DNA from: Caballeronia arationis
GTDB lineage: Bacteria; Pseudomonadota; Gammaproteobacteria; Burkholderiales; Burkholderiaceae
NCBI RefSeq assembly: GCF_001544975.2
Contig: NZ_FCOG02000003.1
Location: 62,001 to 126,000, forward strand
Reading direction: 5' to 3'
Length of the DNA stretch: 64,000 bases
Part shown: positions 9,982-18,442 of the stretch, in pieces
Position numbering within the stretch: position 1 is the stretch's first letter
Layout of the letters: every line of letters starts with the position of its first letter
The notes under the pieces: model-generated
What the model saw: only the letters and a program-made list of their open reading frames with translations
The model's database searches: none
Told to the model about the DNA's origin: nothing
Translations under genes and position numbers: made by a program

Positions 9982-11307
9982 GTGGACTGGAAGTTCTGGA
10001 ACAAATCATCCCCTTCCCATGGAGCGTCCGAGTCGGCCTCGGACACCTACGGAGCGTTGCGCAAACTGCTGGGCATGCTCATGAGGGCGGACGCTCCGCC
10101 TTTTTCCAACTGGAACGTGGCCGGCATCGTTTTCACCCCGGAAGTCGAGAACACGGCTCAGAGCGCGACCAAGGGCTACGCACTCGCGCTCTGGTTCTGG
10201 CTGTTCGCCGAAAAACACGGCGTGGTCGCGGCGCGGATGGCGCGCGACACGTTCTGCCTGCTCGCGGATGAAGCCCAGCCTGCGACCGGCGACGTGCTCG
10301 ACACGCTGATCGAACTCGAGAACCGCCTCATTCAATCCTTCGACGCTACGCCCGTCGAGCAACGCAGTTTCGTCGTCGATGGAAATCTTCTGGAACTGCC
10401 GATGGAGTTCGTGCTGGCGACAGGCTTCCTGCTACAGGCTCCGGACTCTCCTTACTACGGCCGGACAGGCAGCGATCTGGAGGGCAACGACATCCGGGTT
10501 GCCGCCTGCCTGCGCAATGCGACCGAGCACGCCATGCCCCTTTTTCGGGAAATGGTTCGCGGCCTGCCGGAGTTCGACGCTCACGCCCTGCCTCAGTGGA
10601 AATGGAGCGCGGCCCCCGGCGCCATCGAGCGCCATTTGCAGCGTCGCTACAACAACCCGCTTTTCCCGCTGCATCGACAGGTCGTGACGTCGAAGGACGT
10701 GTACGAGGCGCGTCTCGCGGACCATCAGACGCTCGCCGAGATTCGCAAGGAGCTGACGGAACTGACGAGCGAGTTCTACGCTCACAAGGAACTCCCCTCG
10801 GACTGGCATCCGTTCCTGAATGGCTTCCGCGGGCGGCTCGATTCGCTGGAAGACCGGCGTCTCATGACTGGCGGCGAGAATGCGGCCCTTGGCACCTCGA
10901 TTGCCGAGATGCGAGGCAACGTGATGACGCTCTGGCGTTCCGCACTCGGGAACAGCAGACAAAGCCTCTCCTCGCTCGATACGGCCGAGGCGCACGAGCA
11001 TCGACGACGCGCCGCCCTGTATGCGACCGACTGGATGCGCCAGTTGCGCAGTCACGCTTCACCCATCCCGCCCCAGGAGGTTGTCGCCGCGTTGCTGAGC
11101 GACACCCCGGCCGAAATGGAAGCGGCAGTTTCCGCGCTGAAAAGCGAGCCCGAGTTGCATGGAACGCTGGAGAACTGTCGCTCCTACGCGCACCGGCTCG
11201 TGGCCGAGGTCCGCGCGAGCGGCCATCCGCTTGCGGATATCGACGAAAAGCTGCGGATCCTCGACGAGACGCAGCCTAAAGCGTTGGCGCAGGACGACCC
11301 GTCATGA
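9982..11307 (+). CDS. Conserved-looking protein of unknown function, 441 aa
   Basis: I do not recognise a family. The GTG start at 9982 follows GAGGA, and the product then begins with an MDWKFWNK-like end; an in-frame start at 9913 is possible. The protein looks soluble, with no signal peptide or membrane segment. It is mixed alpha-helical and rich in Leu, Ala, Arg and Glu. Notable blocks are ALWFWLFAEKHGVVAARMA (about residues 65-85) and WKWSAAPGAIERHLQRRYNN near the middle. A charged helical stretch follows (about 240-300). Codon use is normal for the region. It stands alone, upstream of a convergent Nudix gene 32 bp away, with no operon partner to suggest a role. Confidence 0.75.
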   Translation: MDWKFWNKSSPSHGASESASDTYGALRKLLGMLMRADAPPFSNWNVAGIVFTPEVENTAQSATKGYALALWFWLFAEKHGVVAARMARDTFCLLADEAQPATGDVLDTLIELENRLIQSFDATPVEQRSFVVDGNLLELPMEFVLATGFLLQAPDSPYYGRTGSDLEGNDIRVAACLRNATEHAMPLFREMVRGLPEFDAHALPQWKWSAAPGAIERHLQRRYNNPLFPLHRQVVTSKDVYEARLADHQTLAEIRKELTELTSEFYAHKELPSDWHPFLNGFRGRLDSLEDRRLMTGGENAALGTSIAEMRGNVMTLWRSALGNSRQSLSSLDTAEAHEHRRRAALYATDWMRQLRSHASPIPPQEVVAALLSDTPAEMEAAVSALKSEPELHGTLENCRSYAHRLVAEVRASGHPLADIDEKLRILDETQPKALAQDDPS

Positions 11308-11339
11308 ACGGCGGCGCAGCGCAAACCGCTGCGCCCTCC

Positions 11340-11954
11340 TCAGTCGAACGCTATGCCGCCATCGCGTCGAAGCGCGTCGAGCCGTCGGATTTGCTCGGGC
11401 AGGATTCGACCAAGCGACAGTGGCGGCAACGCGTCGATATCGAAAAAGCCGACGCCGTCCGTTTCAACGCCGATGACATCGCCCGAGGCCACGATCCTGC
11501 CCAGAAAAATGAGCTTCCAGATATGAAAGACCGAAGGCGGATGCGGATGCTTCGCTGTATCCCACACGGCCAGCAGCCGCTCTACGGTAACCGTATATCC
11601 GCTTTCTTCCCGCACTTCCTTGGCAGCGTTATCGGAGGGCGATGCGCCGACATCCGCCCAGCCGCCGGGAAGTGACCACAATCCGTCCGCCACCTCGCGC
11701 ACCAGAAGGATTTCGCCTGCGTCGTTGAACACTGCGCATCGGACGTCGAGCTTCGGGTTCGCATAGCCTGCTTCGTGCGCGAAGAGTTCAGCGACCTTCT
11801 CCGCATCCATGTCAGCCAGTTCGCCAAGCTGCGCGTGAGCGATAGCGGCGATCTCCTCATAGCGCTCCTTGTCGAATGCGCCATCGGTGTAGTGCAGGCC
11901 GCTTTGGGCCAGTGCCAGCAAGCGGCGCGCTTGCTCCAGTCGTCGAATGGACAA
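11340..11954 (-). CDS. Nudix hydrolase with N-terminal NUDIX_N domain
   Basis: About 204 aa. An N-terminal helical region (LEQARRLLALAQSGLHYT) matches the domain found in front of ADP-ribose or nucleotide-sugar pyrophosphatases. The Nudix fold follows with the box GGWADVGASPSDNAAKEVREESGY near residues 98-121. The catalytic REVREE-type glutamates are present as KEVREE; an early Glu of the box is replaced by Ala/Ser, a variation that needs checking. The start is uncertain: TTG 11954 has AGAGG nearby and gives the usual N-terminus, while ATG 12008 adds 18 unusual residues. Substrate unknown. Confidence 0.8.
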   Translation of the reverse strand: MSIRRLEQARRLLALAQSGLHYTDGAFDKERYEEIAAIAHAQLGELADMDAEKVAELFAHEAGYANPKLDVRCAVFNDAGEILLVREVADGLWSLPGGWADVGASPSDNAAKEVREESGYTVTVERLLAVWDTAKHPHPPSVFHIWKLIFLGRIVASGDVIGVETDGVGFFDIDALPPLSLGRILPEQIRRLDALRRDGGIAFD

Positions 11955-12098
11955 GCGGACCTCTACGATCTGTGTTGGCTTGACAATGACAAGCCGCGTG
12001 CATCGCACACCGCCGCTTGCGGCTTCGTCATGCGCGCCTGGATTTGTTCTAATGTCACCATGTGTTTTTCCGCGTAGTAACCAGCCGAACTATGACAC

Positions 12099-12614
12099 AT
12101 GCGCCCTCGAAAATTATTTCCTGAAAGCGGACATGGACTTACTCCCGATACGGACGTCGTGCCATTGATGCGATACGCCAAACACTCCCGACGCATGAGC
12201 GCACTGGGCATCGATTCCATCTGGTGGACCGTAATCGTGCTTTTTGTCCCGCTCGGTCCGTCGACCGAGGAACTCCTCGCGCAACCGGAGTCCCTCGTTG
12301 CAACGATCCTTCTGTGGACGCTCCTCGCCCAATGCGTTCCGATACTGCTTACCGGCCTGATGTGGGTCATCTGGGGCACTTCGCCGGGCAAACGAGCGCT
12401 ACATCTGAGAATAGTCGATGCGGATAGCGGGCAGCGGATGACCGCGAAGCAGGCTGCTCTGCGCACTCTCGGCTACCTGATCTGTTTCGCGACGTGTGGC
12501 GCGGGCTTCCTGTCGATTCTGTTCAACGAACGAAGACAGGGATTGCACGATCGCATGGCGAATACGATCGTCATCGAGGAAGAGTCCGGCGATGGCAGTC
12601 GTCCTGCGGCGTAG
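12099..12614 (+). CDS. RDD-family membrane protein
   Basis: A 171-aa protein with the RDD layout. There is an N-terminal Arg-rich region with an Asp-containing first membrane helix (RRMSALGIDSIWWTVIVLFV), a second helix (ILLWTLLAQCVPILLTGLMW) and the conserved GTSPGKRALHLRIVD loop. A third hydrophobic stretch (LGYLICFATCGAGFLSILF) is followed by RRQGLHDRMANTIV, the family's C-terminal signature. The role of RDD proteins is mostly unknown, though some act in transport. The start is uncertain; ATG 12168 would remove 23 polar residues. It is not in an operon; the next gene is convergent. Confidence 0.82.
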   Translation: MRPRKLFPESGHGLTPDTDVVPLMRYAKHSRRMSALGIDSIWWTVIVLFVPLGPSTEELLAQPESLVATILLWTLLAQCVPILLTGLMWVIWGTSPGKRALHLRIVDADSGQRMTAKQAALRTLGYLICFATCGAGFLSILFNERRQGLHDRMANTIVIEEESGDGSRPAA

Positions 12615-12649
12615 CGGTCACGCTGGGTTTCGGATGAACCCGATACGGC

Positions 12650-12693
12650 TATGAGAAAAAGAAAGGCGCCACATCGAGGATTCTCGTGGCGCC
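12650..12693 (-). terminator. Rho-independent terminator for the DUF4148 gene
   Basis: GGCGCCAC (12665-12672) pairs with GTGGCGCC (12686-12693). Read leftward, the 8-bp GC stem is followed by a T-rich run (complement of 12650-12664). It lies between the convergent RDD and DUF4148 genes and is orientated to stop the latter. Confidence 0.6.
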
Positions 12694-12799
12694 CTAACGC
12701 TCTCACGGTCGCAGCCGCTCGGAGAACGTGGTGAGACCAATCAACGCACGGCGATTCCGGCGATTTCCGCGCGAAAGCTGCCGACGAATGACACCCGAT

Positions 12800-13123
12800 T
12801 CACTGACCGCCGAAATACAGCTTGTTCATTTCGGCAGGCGAGGCGGGCCTTACCGCCGTTCCGCCCCCGGAGGCCGACGAACCGCTGACCGCTCCGCCGT
12901 AACCGGTAGCAGCGTCGCTCGGGGATATACGTGCCTCGGCGGCCTGGATGTTGGAGGGATAATTCGGCTCGTCGCCGCCGCCCGGCGTATAGCCCGCCGA
13001 TTCCAGTTGCTTGAGTTCGGTGCGCACTTGCGCTCTCGTCAGCGACGAATCCGATTGTGCGAATGACACCAGCGGAGCGGCCAGCACCGACGCCGCAACG
13101 ACTGAATAGATTAGGGATTTCAT
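12800..13123 (-). CDS. DUF4148 secreted small protein
   Basis: A 107-aa protein with a clear signal peptide (MKSLIYSVVAASVLAAPLVSFAQ, cleavage after AQ). It is followed by the DUF4148 core LTRAQVRTELKQLESAGYTPGGGDEPNYPSNIQAAEARI. This family is abundant and nearly restricted to Burkholderiaceae; function unknown, predicted periplasmic. The C-terminal third is Gly/Ser/Ala-rich and low in complexity. Single gene with its own terminator. Confidence 0.88.
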   Translation of the reverse strand: MKSLIYSVVAASVLAAPLVSFAQSDSSLTRAQVRTELKQLESAGYTPGGGDEPNYPSNIQAAEARISPSDAATGYGGAVSGSSASGGGTAVRPASPAEMNKLYFGGQ

Positions 13124-13275
13124 GACCGCCTGCCTCCGAAGCTTGCGCTTTAGCTCGTTACAAAACGATGGTCTGACAGTACTGTCTTAAGGATAGTCGA
13201 CCATAGCTCGATGGAGTGGCGAATGACACCGCAGACCGCTTGAGGTCAGGTTCCGGTCATATAGCGCAAAGCGGC

Positions 13276-13614
13276 CTACGCGGGAACGAAGACCACCGCT
13301 CCGACATCGGCGATGTGCGTAAAGCTCCTGAAAAACCGGTAGGTCTGGTCGCCGACCGTCAGCCGGTTAACGCCGACGTGCGTCAGTTCGAGGATCTCGC
13401 TCGCCACGGCCGCAGTAATGGTTCCCTGGCTTTTCAGACCCTCCTCCTCGTTCTCGGGGTTGCCGAGGCAGACGGCAAAGACCTCGGGATCGCGACGCAT
13501 CATGACGACGCCCTTCCCCGAGTCGAGCGATAGCTCGAGGTACCCGATCAGCGTCCGCAGCGCCCCGGGCGTTTCTTCCAGCGGACCGTCAGCCAAACCA
13601 GAACCAGTAGTCAT
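13276..13614 (-). CDS. Small protein of unknown function, 112 aa
   Basis: Starts at ATG 13614 with GGAG eight bases upstream; an in-frame ATG at 13653 is less good. The protein is soluble and acidic. Regular hydrophobic spacing (LRTLIGYLELSLDSGKGVVMM, ITAAVASEILELTHVGVNRL) suggests a compact alpha/beta domain. A polar NPENEEEGLKSQG loop lies in the middle. It follows the zinc-ribbon gene on the same strand after 60 bp, so they may be cotranscribed. No family recognised. Confidence 0.6.
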   Translation of the reverse strand: MTTGSGLADGPLEETPGALRTLIGYLELSLDSGKGVVMMRRDPEVFAVCLGNPENEEEGLKSQGTITAAVASEILELTHVGVNRLTVGDQTYRFFRSFTHIADVGAVVFVPA

Positions 13615-13674
13615 GCTAGCTCCGTCGTATATGCCTGTCTGAGTTGCGAGCAATCAATGCATCGCGCCTGAAAA

Positions 13675-14694
13675 TCATTGGCCAGCAGCAACCGGACCCG
13701 CGGGCGTCGGCACGGCGCTCCTCGGCGGCGGTGCAGGCCTCGTGCTCTTCGCCCACCGAAGCTGGCTCGTCGCCATCGAGAGCATTACCTGCGATTGCGC
13801 GCTGCCCGAATCGAGATCCTTTGCGTGAGCGGCATTCTGCGCCATGCAGGACCAGTCCTTACCCGTTTCGCAATAGCGAGCGCGCTGCAAGGCGGCATCA
13901 CGCTCGCGCTCGCGCCGGATCAATTCGTCCGACACCTGCCGAGCCTCCGGTCGCGCTTGTACACCCTGGCGCAGCCGTCCAAAGCGCTCGCGTGCGTCGG
14001 TGAGGTCTCCCTGCTTCAGCGCGTAGCGCACGCTGTTTAGAATGTTCAGTTCCGACGCCGTGACCGCGTTCTTCGCCGGTGGAATCTCGGCTTTCGGCGC
14101 TGGAACGGGGACAGCTGGCCTCGGCGGTGCCGCATCGGTCAGAGCGGAGGAAACCGTGCCGGCAGCTTCCGGCGAAGCGGAGTCCGCCGTCGATTCGCCG
14201 TTGGCATTACCTGGAGCCGGGGTCGGCGCAGGAACTGGAGCCATCTGCGGTGGCGTGCTCGCTGCGGCCACGGCATCCGGCGCCGCTCCCGCAGGCGGCG
14301 CGACGACCGCACCCGAATCGTAGCCGCGCTGCGATTCGATTTCGGGCTGCAGCGACTGCTGCTGCGGACTCTCGTGACGAAAGTAGACGGTGACGAACAA
14401 GGCCGCGCCCAGAACGGCGAGCACATATGGCCACACCGGTTTGCGTACCGGACGATGGCTTTCGAAAGGAAAGAACACGCCACCGGCCGGGTCCGGATTC
14501 GACCGGTCGGCACGTCCACGCGACGCGCGGGTTTCCGGATGCATCGCATCCGTGTTTTGCTGCCCGTCGGCCGTTCCCGGCACGGGGACCGTATCGGCTC
14601 CGCAAATCAGGCAGACGTCGCTGTCCGCGTATCCCGCGGGAAAGCGCTTGCATACAGGGCAGATGCGCCGTTCCAGAGTGTCAGCGTGGCTCAT
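13675..14694 (-). CDS. Zinc-ribbon, single-pass membrane protein with Pro/Ala linker
   Basis: A 339-aa protein in four parts. (1) An N-terminal zinc ribbon with two CxxC pairs (CPVC and CLIC) within the first 40 residues. (2) A short acidic linker and one membrane helix VWPYVLAVLGAALFVTVYF around residue 100. (3) A long low-complexity Ala/Pro linker. (4) A C-terminal helical domain (about 235-320) rich in Arg and Glu with two Cys (YCETGKDWSCMAQNA). The layout predicts a cytoplasmic ribbon and periplasmic C-terminus. I chose ATG 14694 (GGGAG six bases upstream). Function unknown; the tail resembles tetratricopeptide-like periplasmic domains only loosely. Confidence 0.7.
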   Translation of the reverse strand: MSHADTLERRICPVCKRFPAGYADSDVCLICGADTVPVPGTADGQQNTDAMHPETRASRGRADRSNPDPAGGVFFPFESHRPVRKPVWPYVLAVLGAALFVTVYFRHESPQQQSLQPEIESQRGYDSGAVVAPPAGAAPDAVAAASTPPQMAPVPAPTPAPGNANGESTADSASPEAAGTVSSALTDAAPPRPAVPVPAPKAEIPPAKNAVTASELNILNSVRYALKQGDLTDARERFGRLRQGVQARPEARQVSDELIRRERERDAALQRARYCETGKDWSCMAQNAAHAKDLDSGSAQSQVMLSMATSQLRWAKSTRPAPPPRSAVPTPAGPVAAGQ

Positions 14695-15238
14695 CCTCAT
14701 CTCCCGGTCGTTCGTGAAAAAACACCGCCGTGTGGGAGTACCCGGTGGCAGCACTGCAAGACATCGCCGGAGAAAGCCCGTACTGCCTTCGCCATCCAGA
14801 GCAGGCGACTGAAAGCGCGGGCGGCGATGCCGGTCATTCGGTTGTTTCGGGCGGGCATCGAGGCTCGCTGGTTCGCGCGTGGCTGCGGGGCGGGTCGCAC
14901 TCGAGGCGAACGCGTGACGAGACGAAGGCAGTCGAGTGCAAAGCGTGGCGCAATCCGTTCCACCCGGCGTCGCGCCAGAGGGTCCGGCGTTCGCGCGGAG
15001 GCGGACTTCGATGAAGCCCGCGTGCGATCGATGCGGCCCCGAAAAAGACCGGACTGAATCCAAAGATTACCATTTGCGTGGCGTCGTCGTCGGATTTGGC
15101 CAGACGCGATGAGATCGGCGGCCAGGGTTTTCATTGCGCTTTACCGGACCTTTCGGCCGAGGCACGACGATTGCAGTGAGAGTCATGCGGGTCGCATCGC
15201 ACTGAATGCGACTCCTATCCAAACTCAAGGAGATAACC
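14695..15238. other. Intergenic stretch without a convincing gene
   Basis: 544 bp between the divergent zinc-ribbon and glycine-rich genes. All frames give Arg/Ser-rich, low-quality translations without ribosome sites. It must hold the promoters of both flanking genes. AAGGAG just before 15239 is the ribosome site of the next gene. Confidence 0.5.
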
Positions 15239-15541
15239 ATGAAACTCGCTGCGAAGGGAACCAGAGGCCTGCTGATATCGGCGTTCATCCTAAGCCTGTC
15301 CGGAGCCGCCTATGCGCAGGCCGGCGGCGGCGGTGGCGCGGGCGGCGGCACTGCGGGCGGCACCGGCGCGGGCCAGGGCGGCACCGGCATGAGCACGCCG
15401 AACGCGAACGGCGAAACGGGCGCGAACTCCAACGCGACCGGCGGCAACTCGATGGGCTCGTCGAAGTCCAACATGTCGCACAAGAAGACGCAGAAGAAGG
15501 GCTCCTCGACGATGGACGCACCCGCTTCCGGCAGTCAGTAA
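15239..15541 (+). CDS. Small glycine-rich secreted protein
   Basis: A 100-aa protein with an excellent ribosome site (AAGGAGAT) and a signal peptide ending AYAQ. The mature part is Gly/Ala/Thr/Asn/Ser-rich (GGGGGAGGGTAGGTGAG and so on), then basic (SHKKTQKKGS). It is very similar in design to the gene at 40305-40583 (same signal-AQ-Gly/Thr-KKT layout). Predicted periplasmic or extracellular, disordered, function unknown. A strong hairpin lies 40 bp downstream. Being monocistronic with a strong ribosome site and a terminator suggests high expression. Confidence 0.78.
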   Translation: MKLAAKGTRGLLISAFILSLSGAAYAQAGGGGGAGGGTAGGTGAGQGGTGMSTPNANGETGANSNATGGNSMGSSKSNMSHKKTQKKGSSTMDAPASGSQ

Positions 15542-15579
15542 AGCTCCGGGCTTTGCATCACGAAAGCCTTTCAGCCCAT

Positions 15580-15609
15580 GAAACGGCCGGACCGGTTTCC
15601 GGCCGTTTC
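15580..15609 (+). terminator. Hairpin terminator after glycine-rich gene
   Basis: An 11-bp perfect stem GAAACGGCCGG / CCGGCCGTTTC separated by 8 bases lies 39 bp after the stop. The T-tract is short, so termination may be only partly intrinsic. Confidence 0.6.
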
Positions 15610-15723
15610 CATTGCATCCCGCACACGGGCCTCGGCCGTTCCGCTTTACAATGACGCCGCAGTCGAACACGAGAAGACGAAACACGAAATCGGTCGAACG
15701 CATCACACCCTCGCGGACCGCGC

Positions 15724-16617
15724 ATGCGGGAACGAGGCGCCTCTCTCACCGTCGAACCGGCAATGGTCACTGAAACATCTTCATCGGAATCGCTCGCCGT
15801 CGCGGAGCGCGTGCGCGAACTCATGAGCCGCCATGGCATCGGCAAGCGGCAGCAGACCGCCGAACTGTGCCGCATCCTCGACCTCAGTTTCTCGCAAGGC
15901 CATCGCAAGCTGCGCGGCAACAGCCCGTGGACGCTCACGCAGATCCGCCGCGTCGCCGATGCATTCGACGAACCCGCGCTGCAGCTCTTCGATGCAAAAA
16001 ACACCGACGTCGACGATACCGAAGGCACCGCCCACGACGCCGTGTTCAAGATCGGCTCGACGGAGATCCCGTGCACAGCGTGGGTCGGCGCGGCGCTCGA
16101 TGCGGGCAGTCGACCCGATTTCATCGTGCAAAAGCTGAACAACCGCTGGCTCGTGACCAAGCACGAGGGTGTGTTGCTCCACGCAGCGTTCGACGTCCAC
16201 AAGATCGAAATCCAGCCGCGTCGCGCGGACATGGAAAAGCCGGTAATTGCAGTCGTCGACGACGATCAGGCCTCGGCCGACAACCTGCATGACTATCTGG
16301 AATGCACGGGCTTCACGGCCATCGCGTTCTACAACCTCGACGCGTTCCTGGAATCGCTGCAGACGCAAGTGTTCGATGCGGTCGTGATCGACTGGCTGTT
16401 CGGCGTGCATACGTCGGCGGGCGCGATTCGCGCGGTGCGCGAGTCCGACAACCCGGACGCGCCGGTCTTCGTCCTCACCGGCGAACTCACAACGGGCAAG
16501 GCCAGCGAATCCGACATCAGCCAGGTCATTCGCGACTACAACGTCGCGTGCTTCGAAAAGCCTGCTCGTCTCGCGATTCTGGTGGCCGATCTCTCCAAGC
16601 GCCTGCTGCGCGCCTGA
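15724..16617 (+). CDS. HTH-receiver regulator (DNA-binding domain first, receiver last)
   Basis: A 297-aa protein with unusual order. Residues about 22-85 form an XRE-like helix-turn-helix (ELCRILDLSFSQGHRKLRGNSPWTLTQIRRVADAF). Residues 105-165 are a small unknown beta-rich domain. Residues 172-290 are a full receiver: acidic pair VVDDDQ, phosphoacceptor Asp in AVVIDW, Thr in VLTGE and Lys in CFEKP. All phosphorylation residues are present. The start may be ATG 15763. Its end faces the hybrid histidine kinase (17 bp apart), its obvious candidate partner. It probably binds DNA and is controlled by phosphorylation; targets unknown. Confidence 0.82.
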   Translation: MRERGASLTVEPAMVTETSSSESLAVAERVRELMSRHGIGKRQQTAELCRILDLSFSQGHRKLRGNSPWTLTQIRRVADAFDEPALQLFDAKNTDVDDTEGTAHDAVFKIGSTEIPCTAWVGAALDAGSRPDFIVQKLNNRWLVTKHEGVLLHAAFDVHKIEIQPRRADMEKPVIAVVDDDQASADNLHDYLECTGFTAIAFYNLDAFLESLQTQVFDAVVIDWLFGVHTSAGAIRAVRESDNPDAPVFVLTGELTTGKASESDISQVIRDYNVACFEKPARLAILVADLSKRLLRA

Positions 16618-16633
16618 GCATCAACATGAGCGC

Positions 16634-18442
16634 TCAGGCGATGCGCCGCGTCGCCGACACTGCGCGTGCCACTGCGCTCTTGAGCACCTCGTAGCGCACC
16701 GGCTTCAGCAGATAATCGAAGAACAGGATGGTCGCGGCCGGGTCGACGAGTTCGGGCGCGTAGGCGCTCACCGCGATGATCGGCACGCTCGCACCGGGCG
16801 CGAGCCGCGCGCGATACTCCTGTGCGAACGAATAGCCGTCCTTGCCGGGCATGTGCAGGTCCGCGAGGATCACGTCCGCCTGATTCGACGCGAGCCACGC
16901 GAGCGCGCTGTCCACGTCGCCCATTGCGACGGCAGCGTAGCCGAGATGCGTCAGCATTTCCGTGAGCGACTCGCGGATCGATTCGTGGTCGTCGATCACG
17001 AGCACGCGCGACTTCCTGAGCGGCGCGCTTTCGGCGGCCTGCTCGCGGCGCTCCGGCAGCGCGTCCGCCGACACGGCCGGCAGACTCACGCGAAACGCCG
17101 CGCCCTGCCCGACTTCGCTCGATACCTCGATCCTGCCGCCCAGCAGTTCGACGAGGCCGCGCACCACCGCGAGCCCCATGCCTGCGCCGTCGAAACGGCG
17201 CGTGCTCGACGAATCGAGCTGCGTGAACTCCTGAAAGATCAGCGGAAGCTGCTCGCGCGCGATGCCGGGGCCGGTGTCGATCACCGAGATGTCGAGGCGG
17301 TCGTCGGCGCGCTCGAAGCGCACGTCGATCGAGCCTGCGTCCGTGTACTTGATCGCGTTGGTGACGAGGTTCGTCACGATCTGCCTCAGGCGGTGCTGGT
17401 CGCTCTCGAGCGGGCCGCGCTGTCCGAGGAACTCGCCGCGCAATTCGAGGCCCTTCGCCGTCGCGCCCGGCGTGTTCGCATCGACGATGGAATCGAGCAG
17501 TTCGAGCGGATCGAACACCGTCATGCGCAGTTCGAGCTTGCCGGCGCCGAGCCGTGCGTAGTCGGTCAGGTCGCGCATCTGCGCTTCCAGATGACGCGCG
17601 CCGGTTTCCAGACGCTGGATGATCTTGCGGTCGGCGTCGTCGCGCAGGCTCAGGCCCAGCAATTCCACCGACGATACGATCGCATGCAGCGGCGTGCGCA
17701 ACTCGTGGCTGATCATGCCGAGGAAGGTGTCCTTCGCGACGCTCGCCTCGCGCGCGGCGCGCGTCGCCTGATGTTCGGCCGCCAGTGCCGCGCGCTGCTG
17801 CTCGATCAGGCGCGTGCGCCGGTAGCCGTTCAGCAGCAGCAGCGTGGTCGCCGCTGCCGAGAGGAGCGCGAGCAGGATGCCGCCATAGATCAGATAGCGC
17901 CGCTTGGTCTCGAAGTCGCTCACGATGCCCTCTCGCTCGGCCACGTCCACCATGCGTCTGCCGTTCGACAGCTCGCTCACCGCCGCGAGGTTCTGCCGCA
18001 GCACGCCCGTGATGCGCAGCGTGCGCTGGGGGTCCTGGTCGATCGTATCGACGTCAGAAGAAATCGACCCGATCGCGTTCGCCAGCTGCCGCAAGATCTC
18101 TTCCTGCCGGTTGCGCAACGCCTCATGGTTGCCGAGCATCTGCGTGGACCCGGCGACGACGTTGAGCTTCGATTCGACGAGTTGGTAGCGCAGGCGGACC
18201 GCGTCGGCGTCCTCGTCGATACCGCCGCGATACAGCAGCACCTGGTTCGCAAAGCGCTCGTAGGCGATCTCCAGCTGCGCGGCGTCCCAATAGAAGCCGT
18301 CGTAGGCAACGACGATCTGTTGCGGCGTCTGCTTCACGAGCAGGCCCGTGTAGAGCATGTAGGCGACGGCGCCGATCGGCGGCGCAATCGCGAGCGCGAT
18401 CAGCGCCGCGTACCACACGCGCCTGTACCACGGGCGCGTCAT
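16634..18442 (-). CDS. Hybrid sensor histidine kinase
   Basis: A 602-aa inner-membrane kinase. Transmembrane helix 1 spans about residues 10-33. A periplasmic helical domain spans about 35-180, helix 2 about 183-205, and HisKA has His246 in MISHELRTPLHAI. HATPase_c carries NLVTNAIKYTD, DTGPGIA and GMGLAVVRGL, and the C-terminal receiver has VLVIDDHE and DVILADLHMPG. The ATG at 18442 overlaps the TGA of the molybdopterin-fold gene by 4 bp. It is third in an operon after a NERD-helicase and that periplasmic protein, which may feed it a signal. The convergent HTH-receiver gene is a likely phosphorelay partner. Confidence 0.9.
   Translation of the reverse strand: MTRPWYRRVWYAALIALAIAPPIGAVAYMLYTGLLVKQTPQQIVVAYDGFYWDAAQLEIAYERFANQVLLYRGGIDEDADAVRLRYQLVESKLNVVAGSTQMLGNHEALRNRQEEILRQLANAIGSISSDVDTIDQDPQRTLRITGVLRQNLAAVSELSNGRRMVDVAEREGIVSDFETKRRYLIYGGILLALLSAAATTLLLLNGYRRTRLIEQQRAALAAEHQATRAAREASVAKDTFLGMISHELRTPLHAIVSSVELLGLSLRDDADRKIIQRLETGARHLEAQMRDLTDYARLGAGKLELRMTVFDPLELLDSIVDANTPGATAKGLELRGEFLGQRGPLESDQHRLRQIVTNLVTNAIKYTDAGSIDVRFERADDRLDISVIDTGPGIAREQLPLIFQEFTQLDSSSTRRFDGAGMGLAVVRGLVELLGGRIEVSSEVGQGAAFRVSLPAVSADALPERREQAAESAPLRKSRVLVIDDHESIRESLTEMLTHLGYAAVAMGDVDSALAWLASNQADVILADLHMPGKDGYSFAQEYRARLAPGASVPIIAVSAYAPELVDPAATILFFDYLLKPVRYEVLKSAVARAVSATRRIA

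Noticed and set aside
14697-15134. 145-codon leftward frame starting MKTLAADLIASGQ
   Set aside because: Mostly Arg/Ser-rich with poor codon pattern and no ribosome site; treated as intergenic.
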